Notes: a model not told the origin generated them from the sequence alone. A stretch of DNA of 64,000 nucleotides from Buttiauxella selenatireducens (GCF_031432975.1 NZ_CP133838.1:4402001-4466000), one strand, 5' to 3'; positions 8,388-18,217 are shown, counted from the stretch's first letter. Program-made: numbers and translations.

Positions 8388-8437
8388 AAAAGACGCTAAT
8401 GCGCCATGTGCCGCCGGTATGGTATTCAGGGTTCCAA
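8235..8437 (-). ncRNA. P4 CI-type immunity RNA region (seqA/seqB/seqC-like)
   Basis: Three mutually complementary segments in one leader. In plus-strand terms: CCGGTATG (8235-8242) with GGTTCCAAG (8267-8274); the inverse TTGGAAC (8299-8305) with CCATACCGG (8312-8320); and CCGGTATGG (8414-8422) with GTTCCAA (8431-8437). The middle segment can pair with either flanking one. This is the layout known for satellite phage P4, where the small CI RNA carries seqB and pairs with seqA upstream and seqC downstream to cause early termination. Exact RNA ends cannot be read from sequence. Confidence 0.65.
8251..8287 (-). terminator. Terminator-like hairpin inside the immunity leader
   Basis: CCACCACCA (8255-8263) pairs with TGGTGGTGG (8279-8287). 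On the minus strand the stem is followed by TTTTAGAC. The third complementary segment sits in its loop, so CI-type pairing could directly alter termination, as in P4 immunity. Confidence 0.55.
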
Positions 8438-8741
8438 TCCTGACACCTGATTTTGCAGATGCGGAGAGATGTTACTGCTACGGGTAATTAACGGCAAGGG
8501 GATTTATAAGGAGAATTTTACTGTTTGCGGCATAGCTCGCATAAAGCATTAGATGATTTGTATTATTGTATATCTCATTGATAACAAAAAAGTTAGAACA
8601 ATAACATTTACCAACCTGCTGAAAATTTTTAGGCTTTGGGTGGTTATTTGTTTTAGATAGCTAAAAGATGCAGTAGGATTGTGTTCTATTACTGCTTGAA
8701 TTATATAAATAAATCCAATGCAAATGCGGAGTCGTAAAAAT

Positions 8742-10613
8742 ATGGAATATTTTTTAAACACCCCAGTGAATATTGTAGGCAATAATAAACTTCGCTCCCC
8801 TCAAATTGAAGCGTATATCAAGATATTAGATTATTTTTCTTCAAATGATAACGGCGAGGCTCTAGTTGTTCTACCAACAGGAACGGGTAAAAGCGGTCTA
8901 GTCTCGATTGCTCCATTTGGTATTTGCAAAGGCCGTGTTCTGATAGTTACACCTGGTTTAGTCACTAAACAAAGCATCATAAAAACTCAAGAAATGTTAA
9001 GCGATAATTTTTGGGTTAATTTTGATGTAATATTTAACCCTAGTGATCTTCCATCACTTTGTGAATATGAAAATGATATAACAGATGAAAACTTACATAG
9101 TAGCAATATTGTCATTTCTAATATTCATAAGCTAACCTCATCAAGAAAAACAAGTTTAACAAACCGTGTCCCTTCAGATTTCTTCGACATGGTTATAATA
9201 GATGAAGCCCATCATGCGCCAGCACAAAGCTGGAAAGAGTTACTAACATATTTTTCAAAGGCCAAAAAGCTACACGTAACCGGAACTCCATTCCGTGGTG
9301 ATAACCAAGAATTACCCGGCGAGTTAATCCATGAAACCCCACTTTCTGAAGTTATGCGTGACAGATATGTAAAATGGCTTAGAAAAGAAACTGTAAACGC
9401 TAGTCAACTATATTTCACAATGCCCCATGCTCCCGGTGAAAAATTCTCACGTGAGCAAGTCCTCGCACTAAAGGACAAAGAATGGATAGAGAAAAGTGTT
9501 GCGTTATCAAAAGATTGTTCAATTGAAGTAATAAATCATAGCATTAGTAAATTAATAGAATTAAGTAATACATCTAAAAAGATCCCTCATAAAATATTGG
9601 CTGTCGGTTGCAGCATATCTCATGCCGAGGATATAAAAGTATGGTATGAGGAAAAAGGGCTTAAATGCATAATTGTTCATAGCAATATGGAATATCAAGA
9701 TATAGAAAAAGCTTTTAAGGATATTGATAACCATTTATGCCAAGTTGTAATATCCGTAAATATGCTTATGGAAGGTTATGATCATAGATACTTAACAATT
9801 CTAGCGCTATTTAGACCATACCGAAGTATAAATGCGTTTGCGCAAATAGTTGGTCGAGTTTTACGGGCTATCCCTGAAGAAGAAATTGAAGCCTTTGAAG
9901 TAGATAATAATGCTCTTATAATTTATCACCAAGATATTGGCCTTGATACAATGTGGTCATCTTTTCAAAAAGAAGTCGACCGCGGAACTCAGCAACGAAT
10001 AAAAGACTATAATTTTTCTGATTACGAATACGAAGATAAAGATAGATCGTTGGCAGGTGTATACATTGATAATAGTTTTATAAGTGACCAAGACTCTTAT
10101 CTAAAAGATCTTGATTTCAATGCGCTTTTTGAACAAAAAAGAGCTGAAATCGAAGCTCGTGCAAATCAAAAAATTGATGTATTAAGAGGCAAGATTACTG
10201 ATGAGGAATTTGATGAGGATGATCTTGCGCTAATTAAAGCACAAATGATCGCAAAGGAAACACGTAAAGTTTCAAATGACGACATTGATCCTAATCTCAT
10301 ATCTAAAAGGCCGGAATTATATCGAAAAAGGATGCGTGAAACGTTAACAAAGCGTTCACGTGACGAAGCTACCAATATTTTAAGCGACTTAAAATTAGAT
10401 CCTAAAGGAACTGAGCTGGCAAAAATCCTGTCAAGACATATCAAAACCCTAAGGACAGATACAACCAACGATGGTACACTTGTTATCTATATAAACGCTA
10501 AATTACACAGCCGATTTGGCCCCGTAAATGAAAGGGATAATGACGCATTAACAATGTCTGTCAACTTTCTCCCTAATATATTCAAAGAGTTAAGGAGCAT
10601 GCTGTCATGCTAA
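8742..10613 (+). CDS. SF2 DEAD/DEAH-type helicase, candidate defence protein
   Basis: About 623 residues from the ATG at 8742, which has GGAG at 8728-8731; two upstream in-frame ATGs (8718, 8724) lack ribosome sites. Motifs in order: Q-like RSPQIEA (18-24), Walker A LPTGTGKSG (44-52), DEAH (154-157), motif III TGTPFR (180-185), motif V LMEGYDH (342-348), motif VI QIVGRVLRA (368-376). The helicase core of about 400 residues is followed by an acidic, helical tail of about 220 residues that I do not recognise. The gene is markedly AT-rich against the host backbone and overlaps the next gene by 7 bases. Helicases of this sort in P4-like islands are often phage-defence cargo; that role is inferred here. 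Confidence 0.85.
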   Translation: MEYFLNTPVNIVGNNKLRSPQIEAYIKILDYFSSNDNGEALVVLPTGTGKSGLVSIAPFGICKGRVLIVTPGLVTKQSIIKTQEMLSDNFWVNFDVIFNPSDLPSLCEYENDITDENLHSSNIVISNIHKLTSSRKTSLTNRVPSDFFDMVIIDEAHHAPAQSWKELLTYFSKAKKLHVTGTPFRGDNQELPGELIHETPLSEVMRDRYVKWLRKETVNASQLYFTMPHAPGEKFSREQVLALKDKEWIEKSVALSKDCSIEVINHSISKLIELSNTSKKIPHKILAVGCSISHAEDIKVWYEEKGLKCIIVHSNMEYQDIEKAFKDIDNHLCQVVISVNMLMEGYDHRYLTILALFRPYRSINAFAQIVGRVLRAIPEEEIEAFEVDNNALIIYHQDIGLDTMWSSFQKEVDRGTQQRIKDYNFSDYEYEDKDRSLAGVYIDNSFISDQDSYLKDLDFNALFEQKRAEIEARANQKIDVLRGKITDEEFDEDDLALIKAQMIAKETRKVSNDDIDPNLISKRPELYRKRMRETLTKRSRDEATNILSDLKLDPKGTELAKILSRHIKTLRTDTTNDGTLVIYINAKLHSRFGPVNERDNDALTMSVNFLPNIFKELRSMLSC

Positions 10614-11041
10614 GTATTAAAAGTGTGAACGAGCTCATCGATAAAATCGTATCTTTACACCTGTCGAAAGGTGTTCAACCTCATGAACTTGCAGAAGCTG
10701 CGTTCGCTCCAAATTATGATGAGATTATCATTAAAAAAATCGTAGAAGGTCTGAAAGTCTATGTCTCCTTCTTTGAGGATGAAGATGGACAAAGGACTAA
10801 TCATACTATGTTGTATACTTATAATTCGAAAAAGATATTACAACGCGTAGAACAAAAGGTTAATAATGGCAAGTTTAAAATACAATGGGATAGAAGCGAA
10901 AACCTGTCTCATCTTATTAATGAACTTTCATTTAAGTTATCTAATAACTATACGCTAGATTTTATTAACAAATTAATGTCTACACTGCCTTCCGATCTCA
11001 GAAAACAATACATTGATAAATCAATTTCTTTTATAAAATAA
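10607..11041 (+). CDS. Unknown 144-residue partner of the island helicase
   Basis: A small, AT-rich gene starting inside the last codons of the helicase gene, with AAGGAG 10 bases upstream, so the two are almost certainly co-translated. The protein is predicted helical in both halves with a central stretch that looks like beta strands (KVYVSFFEDEDGQ...MLYTYN). It has no signal peptide, membrane segment, nuclease motif or catalytic triad that I can see. It could be a specificity or regulatory subunit of the helicase. No family is recognised. Confidence 0.7.
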   Translation: MLSIKSVNELIDKIVSLHLSKGVQPHELAEAAFAPNYDEIIIKKIVEGLKVYVSFFEDEDGQRTNHTMLYTYNSKKILQRVEQKVNNGKFKIQWDRSENLSHLINELSFKLSNNYTLDFINKLMSTLPSDLRKQYIDKSISFIK

Positions 11042-11046
11042 TTATT

Positions 11047-11074
11047 ATTAAACCGGCCAACGTGCCGGTTTAAT
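11047..11074. terminator. Bidirectional terminator after the helicase module
   Basis: Perfect 11-base arms ATTAAACCGGC (11047-11057) and GCCGGTTTAAT (11064-11074) with a 6-base loop. It separates the helicase module from the convergent acetyltransferase gene. Confidence 0.75.
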
Positions 11075-11077
11075 CCA

Positions 11078-11859
<782 letters not shown>

Positions 11860-11891
11860 GATGTTGTCCTCTCAAGTACATCTGGATAATA

Positions 11892-11920
11892 ATTATACAT
11901 CATGCGTAACGTAGATGTCA
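11892..11920 (-). promoter_or_regulatory. Promoter of the toxin-antitoxin operon
   Basis: On the minus strand: -35 TGACAT (11915-11920), 17-base spacer, -10 TATAAT (11892-11897). The consensus -10 and spacing make this a strong candidate. Confidence 0.65.
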
Positions 11921-12095
11921 TTACACCATTAATGAACAAGAGGGAATCGTACCGAGGAATCAAACCAAACATATCTCCCCATGCTTCCCCACTATTTTGA
12001 TTTAAAAACAAAAAAAGGGGTCTAGTCGCGGGTCTTAACAGTTTATGAAAAATAGATTTATGATGAATTTCAATTTAATACGTAACTGAATTACC

Positions 12096-12112
12096 CCGAG
12101 TCCGGGCACCAC
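12096..12112 (+). repeat. attR: island-distal 17-bp direct repeat
   Basis: Exact copy of the tRNA-Phe 3' end (4253-4269). It is followed 11 bases later by a tRNA-type terminator, marking the original downstream flank of pheV. Confidence 0.9.
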
Positions 12113-12122
12113 TATTTAAAGA

Positions 12123-12146
12123 AACCAGCCTACAGGCTGGTTTTTT
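12123..12146 (+). terminator. Original pheV terminator, displaced by the island
   Basis: AACCAGCC (12123-12130) TACA GGCTGG followed by TTTTTT. It lies just past attR, where the tRNA terminator would be before insertion. Confidence 0.8.
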
Positions 12147-12166
12147 GCTTTCTGGCGTTGAAAATA

Positions 12167-12523
12167 TTAATTCTTCCCCGTATTCACAACCTGCCCAAAC
12201 CCCTTCCCTTCAAGTTCTGCATCCGGTGCGGCGAAGAAATCGATATTGAAATAGGTATCTTCTGTCAGCAATTCAATGCGATGCCAGTATTGCGGCGGAC
12301 TGACACCAAAGCGCCCTTCTTCGATAATCACTTCGATTTCAGCAACCGTGTCATTTTCATTTTTAAAACCGATGTATTTGACCGCGCCGCGCATTACTGA
12401 CAGGCGCCCATAGACATCTTTTTTGGTGTTGTGGTGAGTGAGCAGGGCTTTTGGAACGGAGTCTTTGTTCCAGAAAGGTGTGGAACGAGTGTGTTTGTAA
12501 TCTGCCGGGATGCGATGTGCCAT
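12167..12523 (-). CDS. YeaR-like DUF1971 cupin-type protein
   Basis: A 118-residue protein strongly similar to E. coli YeaR: KHTRSTPFWNK near the start, GRLSVMRGAVKYIGF in the middle, PPQYWHRIE and TYFNIDFF toward the end. The family (DUF1971, related to part of TehB) has a small cupin-like fold and unknown biochemistry. E. coli yeaR is induced by nitrate and nitric oxide through NarL and NsrR. GGAG lies 7 bases before the ATG. The gene stands alone here; a palindrome upstream at 12604-12633 is a possible operator. Confidence 0.85.
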   Translation of the reverse strand: MAHRIPADYKHTRSTPFWNKDSVPKALLTHHNTKKDVYGRLSVMRGAVKYIGFKNENDTVAEIEVIIEEGRFGVSPPQYWHRIELLTEDTYFNIDFFAAPDAELEGKGFGQVVNTGKN

Positions 12524-12603
12524 GGTGTTCTCCAGATTTAAAAAGTGTCTGGGTAAGACAGAGCAACATACATGCCAGTTATTTATTATATTATTATTTA
12601 ATC

Positions 12604-12633
12604 ACTTATAAGAATTCAGTTAATCTTATAAGT
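12604..12633. promoter_or_regulatory. Palindrome upstream of the yeaR-like gene (possible NsrR-type operator)
   Basis: ACTTATAAG (12604-12612) and CTTATAAGT (12625-12633) flank AATTCAGTTAAT. The inner core AAGA...TCTT recalls the NsrR consensus, and E. coli yeaR is an NsrR target. The match is partial. Confidence 0.35.
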
Positions 12634-12650
12634 CATTATGACAATACAAA

Positions 12651-12690
12651 AAACAGTCAAAACGACAACGTAATGTCATTTTGACTGTTT
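12651..12690 (-). terminator. Terminator after the penicillin acylase gene
   Basis: AAACAGTCAAAA (12651-12662) pairs with TTTTGACTGTTT (12679-12690). On the minus strand the stem is followed by TTTTTT. Confidence 0.75.
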
Positions 12691-12700
12691 CAATCATTAA

Positions 12701-15234
12701 CTACTGCGCCACCTGAATAACCTCTTCAGACTCTTTATGCGCAGTGACCTCGTCATGAGTTAGCCATAGTGGTTTACGACCAAACGTTTTATACATCTCA
12801 ACTTGATCGCGATAATGCTTCGCAGGTGTTCCGTCAGGGGCGACGAACCCACTTTGCCCTGGCGCAACAACATCCCACGCTTGCACTTCCTCACCCTGCG
12901 CACCAAATACAATCATGTCGTTTTCGGTACCACGGTTTTGATACTCCGCCTGGTGCACAGCTTCATCGGCGTTTGCCTGAGGGACACCAAAGAAGTTATT
13001 CGCTCTAAAGGTCAGCGGCATCGCCGGAGTGTTCCAGCTTCCCGGTTGGGTTCCGTAACGTTGTGAGAGTTGCTGCCAGGATTCTTCCAGAGCGTTTCTG
13101 ACAACTTCATCCGGTGATTTTCCGCCAAAGAGATCGACCGCCTGCGGAACTGGCGAACGCGTGCCTTGTAATGCCTCATACAGAATTTTGGCTCCCACGC
13201 TGATATTCAGTGAACCCGTCGGGCCGTCTTGCGTCGTTTCATAACCGCTTGCGCTGTACCACTTGTTAAACGGCTCAGGAACGGCTGCGACAACCGTTTG
13301 TTTCAGCATGCTGGTCAGCCAGGCGTTTAATATCGCAGAGCCCGGATGCTGCCAGGTTTTGTCATCTGCATTCATTTGATTATTGCCATTCCAGCTTGCA
13401 AGCAAGTCGGCAAGCTGACGGCGCGGATCATTGCCCGGCAATCCCTGAACCGCCTGTTTAATGGTCGGCAGGAACAGGCGTAAATTCAGATCCTGGCGGC
13501 TGGTCTTCGCAATAATGTCCCATGCCTGTTCATGTGTGAGTTTCGGCTGTTCATCGATAAGCTTTTTGATCTCATCCACTCGATCTGCCCCCCCCACAGA
13601 AAAGCAAAAAGATCCGAGGCCGGATAACCCTCTTCTGGCGCATTATTCCAGTTTGCGATGTATCCCGATTTCGGATTGTAGATTTGTGGATTGCTGGAGA
13701 AAGGTAAGATGCCATCCCAGTCCCATTCACCCGTTCCAGGAACCGGCAGACGAGGATCGTGCCCAGGCTTGCGCTGCGGATATGCACCAGTGTGTACATA
13801 ACCGATATTTCCCTGTTTATCGGCGTAATACCAGTTGATGGTCAGAGCCTGATTTGCTGCTTGATGAGTCCACTGCGACCAGGTTTTTGCCTGCATCTGA
13901 TGCGTCCAGGCCAGCAATGACGCGACTTCTTTGCCTTCCCAGGCGCGGGATTTTGCATATGCGGTGGACGTTTTCAGATCGTTTTGGATCACGTTGCCGT
14001 GAACGGTCCGATAGAGGGTAATAGAAACCGGTTCACCATCTTTCACATTGATCGTGTCGGTGCGGCTGAGCATTTTCACCCACTGCCCTTGATGCTGATA
14101 ATAGTCAGGCCGCTTGGGATCGACTTTCTCCGCGAAGATATCCACATCATCTCCAAACCCTGCGGTTGCCCCCCAGGAGATTGTACCGTTATGCCCAAAC
14201 ACCAGGCCGGGATAGGCAAATGGCGTGTTGCCGACAACATCATATCCCGCTCCGTGCAGACCGATACCATAGGTGTATGCAGGTGCGTACCAGCCAAACT
14301 GCGGTCCGTTAACCATTATGGACTTTGCATCCGCAGCTTTTGCTTTGCCAATCACCCACATGTTACTGGTGGTTGGAAAACCCGCGAGGCCATTCGCGCC
14401 ACTTCGGGCAAATTGTTCTTCGATAACCTGCTTATTTTGCTCACGACTCAGCGCAAGCAAGGCACCATCATTGCCCTTCGCCAGCCTTTCAAGCATCGGT
14501 GGGGTTTGGTCGTAACGCGGTAAATTATAGGCAAGTTGCGTGGCCTGATTGGTAAGCTTATACGGATAGCGATGCTCTGCGGGTTCGATGGTTGTTGCCG
14601 CTGACGGGTTAACTAACCATTTGATTTGGTTAAACACCCCCATCCCCTGCTTTTCACCATATTTATCTTTGAGCGCGTTATACAGCGCAAGGTTATCAAT
14701 TTCACTGGTGCTGTCAGAGAAGCGGTTAGCCATCGTGCCAACAAAAATCATCGCCACATCAAAAGGCTGCCAGTGCTGAGGTTTAAAGCCAAGCGTCGAA
14801 AACTCTTTTGGCAGTAGTTTGTCAGGCTCGGCATTGATCTTATCGATCCAGGCGTTCATGCCATCGGCATAGCCCTGAAGAATCGCTTTTTCTTCCGCAG
14901 GTAACGCTTCAATCTGAGCATGAATACTGGCAGGCCAGTAGTTAAGTCGGATGTCCTTATCAAATTCGAGATACTTTTTGCCCAGCACTTCCGCGACGGT
15001 TCCCTGCGTGCTGCGGCGCGCCATTTCCATTTGAAAAAGCCTGTCCTGTGCCACGACGTAGCCATAGCCATAAAAAAGGTTTCGGGTGTCGTTGGCATAA
15101 ATATGGGGAACACCATATTCATCACGAATGATTTTTACCTCCTTGCTTTGTTCCGCTGCCATCCCTTGTGCACTCCATAACGCAGCCGCTCCTGCCACAA
15201 AGCAACTCACAATAAGACCATTTTTATTTTTCAT
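12701..15234 (-). pseudogene. pga: Penicillin G acylase precursor, frameshifted at a G8 tract
   Basis: Periplasmic N-terminal-nucleophile amidohydrolase that cleaves phenylacetyl amides such as penicillin G. Read across one frameshift it gives about 846 residues, the usual precursor length. The first part has a Sec signal peptide (cleavage near Ala27), the alpha chain, the spacer, and the self-processing site FPTT/SNMW with the catalytic Ser at position 290 exactly as in E. coli PGA. The frame is lost near codon 548 at eight C's (plus strand 13589-13596): nine G's on the coding strand would restore FLWGGADRV. The second part (12701-13597) is open to the normal C-terminus. The frameshift removes about 300 residues of the beta chain, so the protein as written should be inactive. 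It could be decay, slippage-based switching or a homopolymer error. Confidence 0.9.
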
Positions 15235-15426
15235 TGTATCCTCTTACGGGTGAAAGACTCGCAAAACGATACTAGCAACGGAGCGAGCAATATCCATTTA
15301 CACCACCCAGTTTTAGATAAAATCGTGAGCGTGGTAACTAAATTTGTCATTCATATTTTTCAATTTATAGAATAAATATGAATCATTAATTTTTGTTCCT
15401 GCCGCGAAGTTCTGTCATTTCTGGAC

Positions 15427-16848
15427 ATGTCGTACTTCCGCCTGGTGGGCTATATATTGGGTGGAGTGATTAACGGAAATCCCCCCATGATGCGGCTTAC
15501 GATGATCCTGCTTGGCGTTGATTTTCTGCGTTCCCACTGGCGTGGGCTACGCCGTTTCGGATGGATTACACTCATTGCCGGAGTGGTCGTTATTCTGGAT
15601 GCTTTAGATAGCTCGCTGTTTTTCCCTCTCGAACCCTTCGCCTGTCTGTTGCTTTTAGAAGGCGCGGCAACATTGATGGTGGCCCACAGCGGCATGGGTG
15701 GGCAACGCCTGTTGCGCTACGTGAAAGGCGCGGCATTTACCGTTGCGGCGCTATTGATTCTGGCGGGTCATCACCACGGTAACTTCGTGTTATCAATGAT
15801 CTTCGGCTTGTTGTTTTTATTCGATGGCGCTCTGCAAATCGCTTCAGCCGTGGTCGTACGTTATCGCCGATGGCGACCTGCTTTATGGGGGGGTATTGTC
15901 GAAATTTTACTGGCGATATTTTTCTTCCAGCCATGGCCTACATACTATGAAGGGACGGTTCCTTATTGCCTGGGTTTAGGTTTAGCATTTGCCGGCTGGA
16001 ACCTGTTTATTCTCGCCAATCGCGTTAAAAATGCCGCAGAAAATCCAGGTCTCAAAGGCGCTGTATTTATGGAAGAAGCCGATCATCTTCCACCTGACAT
16101 TGTGGAGTGGGACGGCCCACCGGACGACGACGAAAAAGCGCTGACCGTGCATGTCTGGACTCCCGTAGGCTCGGCACCCGGTGAGACGCTTCCCCGTCCC
16201 GTCATTAACCGCTATATCGCAGCGGTAGACCGCAATGGCGTTATCTCGACTGGCCACGCGGCACTTGAGTCCCCAGGCGGCATTTACATTAGTCTCTATC
16301 CTGCTGAACTCATTGATCAGTCCCCCGATGAGTTCGCTCGCCTGTTACGGGCTACGCCAGAAAACAATGTCCCTGGAATTTTCCAACCGGATTATGCGAC
16401 CGAGGCCGCAAAGTGGTGCCCATCGACAAGGAAGGTCCGCATTCGTAATTACAGCGAAGCACGACTTAAAGATTTTTGGGAAACGTATCGGCAGAATGAA
16501 TCCTACAACCTGACCCACAGAAACTGCTCGAGCAGCGTGGCGCGTGCATTAGAAGCGGCGCTTGAGGGTGCGGTCGGCAGGCTGTGGCATAAACGTGGAT
16601 TCTGGGTCGCGATGGGAAAACTGATGTCGACACCGGAGCTTTGGGTCGCGTTGCAACTTCGCAAACGTGCCGAAACAATGGCCTGGACGCCGGGTCTGGT
16701 ACTGGATTATGCCCGCGCCCTGAGCATGCTCGCCGACCCACGCCCAACCGGTTGGTTAAATACTACAGGGCGAGCAGTGAAAAAAATGCTCCATCGCCGC
16801 ATTGCGTGGGGAAAAGGTAAAAGCGGCGAAGACGTGGCAAAAGATTAG
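15427..16848 (+). CDS. HdeD-like membrane protein fused to a permuted papain-like domain
   Basis: A 473-residue protein in two parts. Residues 20 to about 200 hold six or so hydrophobic segments resembling the HdeD/DUF308 family (LLGVDFLRSHWRGLRRFG...). From about 235 onward a soluble domain has a His in GVISTGHAALES and a Cys in YNLTHRNCSSSVA, the His-before-Cys order of circularly permuted NlpC/P60 (LRAT/PPPDE-like) proteases. The ATG at 15427 has a poor ribosome site; the double ATG at 15487 fits HdeD-like starts equally well. HdeD itself is an acid-stress membrane protein; the substrate of this fusion is unknown. Convergent with a secreted NlpC/P60 gene. Confidence 0.7.
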   Translation: MSYFRLVGYILGGVINGNPPMMRLTMILLGVDFLRSHWRGLRRFGWITLIAGVVVILDALDSSLFFPLEPFACLLLLEGAATLMVAHSGMGGQRLLRYVKGAAFTVAALLILAGHHHGNFVLSMIFGLLFLFDGALQIASAVVVRYRRWRPALWGGIVEILLAIFFFQPWPTYYEGTVPYCLGLGLAFAGWNLFILANRVKNAAENPGLKGAVFMEEADHLPPDIVEWDGPPDDDEKALTVHVWTPVGSAPGETLPRPVINRYIAAVDRNGVISTGHAALESPGGIYISLYPAELIDQSPDEFARLLRATPENNVPGIFQPDYATEAAKWCPSTRKVRIRNYSEARLKDFWETYRQNESYNLTHRNCSSSVARALEAALEGAVGRLWHKRGFWVAMGKLMSTPELWVALQLRKRAETMAWTPGLVLDYARALSMLADPRPTGWLNTTGRAVKKMLHRRIAWGKGKSGEDVAKD

Positions 16849-16857
16849 GGTTAAATA

Positions 16858-17418
16858 TCACCCCATTACTTTAAGACGGCGTGCCGTTTCGTAATGCTCA
16901 ACCCAATAATGATTGGCGAGCGAGGACATCGTCACGCCTTCACTGCTCGACGCGTGAATAAACTTATTATCCCCCACGTAAACCCCAACGTGTCGCTGTC
17001 CTGGGGACGTTTTAAAAAAGACTAAATCACCAGGCTTGAGCGTTTCCTTACTGACCTGCTGGCCATTATGGATTTGCTGTGTGGTCGTTCTTGGCAGCGA
17101 CTGGCCAAATGAAGCACTGAATATTTTCTGCATCAACGCTGAACAATCCACACCATTGTGCGTCGTTCCGCCAAGGTGATAACGTGTTCCTTTCCAGTTT
17201 GAATATTGCGACAGTATTGCCGAGCGTATATTTTCAGCATCACTACCATTTGTCATTTTTATAAAATTATCTTTTTCAGCAAAACTATTTTTGTGAGAAA
17301 TAGATTTTATTCCTAATGATGCAAACTCCTTTGGCATATTAAAAGCAAAAGAATTGGAGCTAACAATTAAAGGTGCAACAAAAAAGACCAGAGCTACGAG
17401 ATGTTTAATGCGAGGCAT
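16858..17418 (-). CDS. Secreted NlpC/P60 peptidoglycan hydrolase (MepS/Spr-like)
   Basis: A 186-residue protein with a Sec signal peptide (cleavage near NSFA/FN) and no lipobox Cys. The C-terminal 110 residues are an NlpC/P60 domain: YHLGGTTHNGVDCSALM with the catalytic Cys, QRHVGVYVGDNKFIH with the catalytic His, and the third polar position in the HASSS segment. Such enzymes cut the D-glutamyl-meso-DAP or mDAP-D-Ala bonds of peptidoglycan in the periplasm. The N-terminal 70 residues are unique. The gene ends 9 bases from the fusion gene on the other strand. Confidence 0.85.
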   Translation of the reverse strand: MPRIKHLVALVFFVAPLIVSSNSFAFNMPKEFASLGIKSISHKNSFAEKDNFIKMTNGSDAENIRSAILSQYSNWKGTRYHLGGTTHNGVDCSALMQKIFSASFGQSLPRTTTQQIHNGQQVSKETLKPGDLVFFKTSPGQRHVGVYVGDNKFIHASSSEGVTMSSLANHYWVEHYETARRLKVMG

Positions 17419-17570
17419 AAGTCATATCTTTCAAATTCGGGCAAACAAACCATTGCCTTATTGATGGCAATGGGACGAACAACTCCTTTTGGGTGAGCAA
17501 ATAATAACCACTGAGTGAAAATTATCCAATGTTCATTCAGTCCAATAATAGACCCTGATTTTTTAACCTT

Positions 17571-17598
17571 AAAAACAGCTTGATAGAGAATCAAGCTG
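17571..17598 (-). terminator. Terminator after the 167-residue membrane protein gene
   Basis: On the minus strand CAGCTTGAT pairs with ATCAAGCTG around a 5-base loop and is followed by TTTTTAAGG. Confidence 0.75.
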
Positions 17599-17611
17599 CT
17601 TGTGAAAATGC

Positions 17612-18115
17612 TTACACGTTGGCCAGATCGACTTCGGGACGTTGATAATGCGGCCACACCAAAGCCACCAACTCTGGGTAAGCATGATGACTGAACTCAT
17701 CGAAGCACTGGCGTAAATTCAGTACTTCAATATCAGCAAACGGTACTTTTTCACCTTCAGCGCAGCGTTTGCGCAGGTTATCGTAGTAACGATAAATGGC
17801 GGAGTTTAAGTCTGAGCAACGCCGCTGGGCATTAAACAGTTCACGATTCGCACTCAGCTCATCGATTCGCATCTGCTTTATCGTGGCATAGGCGAAATCA
17901 ACATATTCATGGCTCACTCGCCAATAATAGTCCGGGGTAATTTTCGAAATAAGCGTCGCAAAGTAATCTTCACGTTCGTCATTGTCAGAGAAATTTAATT
18001 TAGGGGAAACGGGTGGGATTGGATTCACTCTGGCGCGGGGCTTCTCACGCATTAACACTAATACGCCGCACAGCAACAACAGTATTAATACAATAGAATA
18101 AAAGACGCTTTGCAT
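17612..18115 (-). CDS. Unknown single-pass membrane protein
   Basis: About 167 residues from the ATG at 18113-18115, chosen for GGAG upstream and because it places the hydrophobic stretch (SIVLILLLLCGVLVL) at the N-terminus; the longer reading frame adds 18 unlikely residues. One N-terminal membrane anchor is followed by a proline-rich linker and a helical soluble domain with several Cys and Tyr (e.g. NAQRRCSDLNSAIYRYYDN). No family is recognised. Divergent from the two small genes at 18218 and 18622. Confidence 0.65.
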   Translation of the reverse strand: MQSVFYSIVLILLLLCGVLVLMREKPRARVNPIPPVSPKLNFSDNDEREDYFATLISKITPDYYWRVSHEYVDFAYATIKQMRIDELSANRELFNAQRRCSDLNSAIYRYYDNLRKRCAEGEKVPFADIEVLNLRQCFDEFSHHAYPELVALVWPHYQRPEVDLANV

Positions 18116-18217
18116 GGAGGCTCCTGTTTTTTTTATAGTAATTTTGAGGCAATATATTGTCAACGCCACACGTAGTTTCTATGAACTTCATTCTGTTGAT
18201 TTAAAAGGATATCGTTA

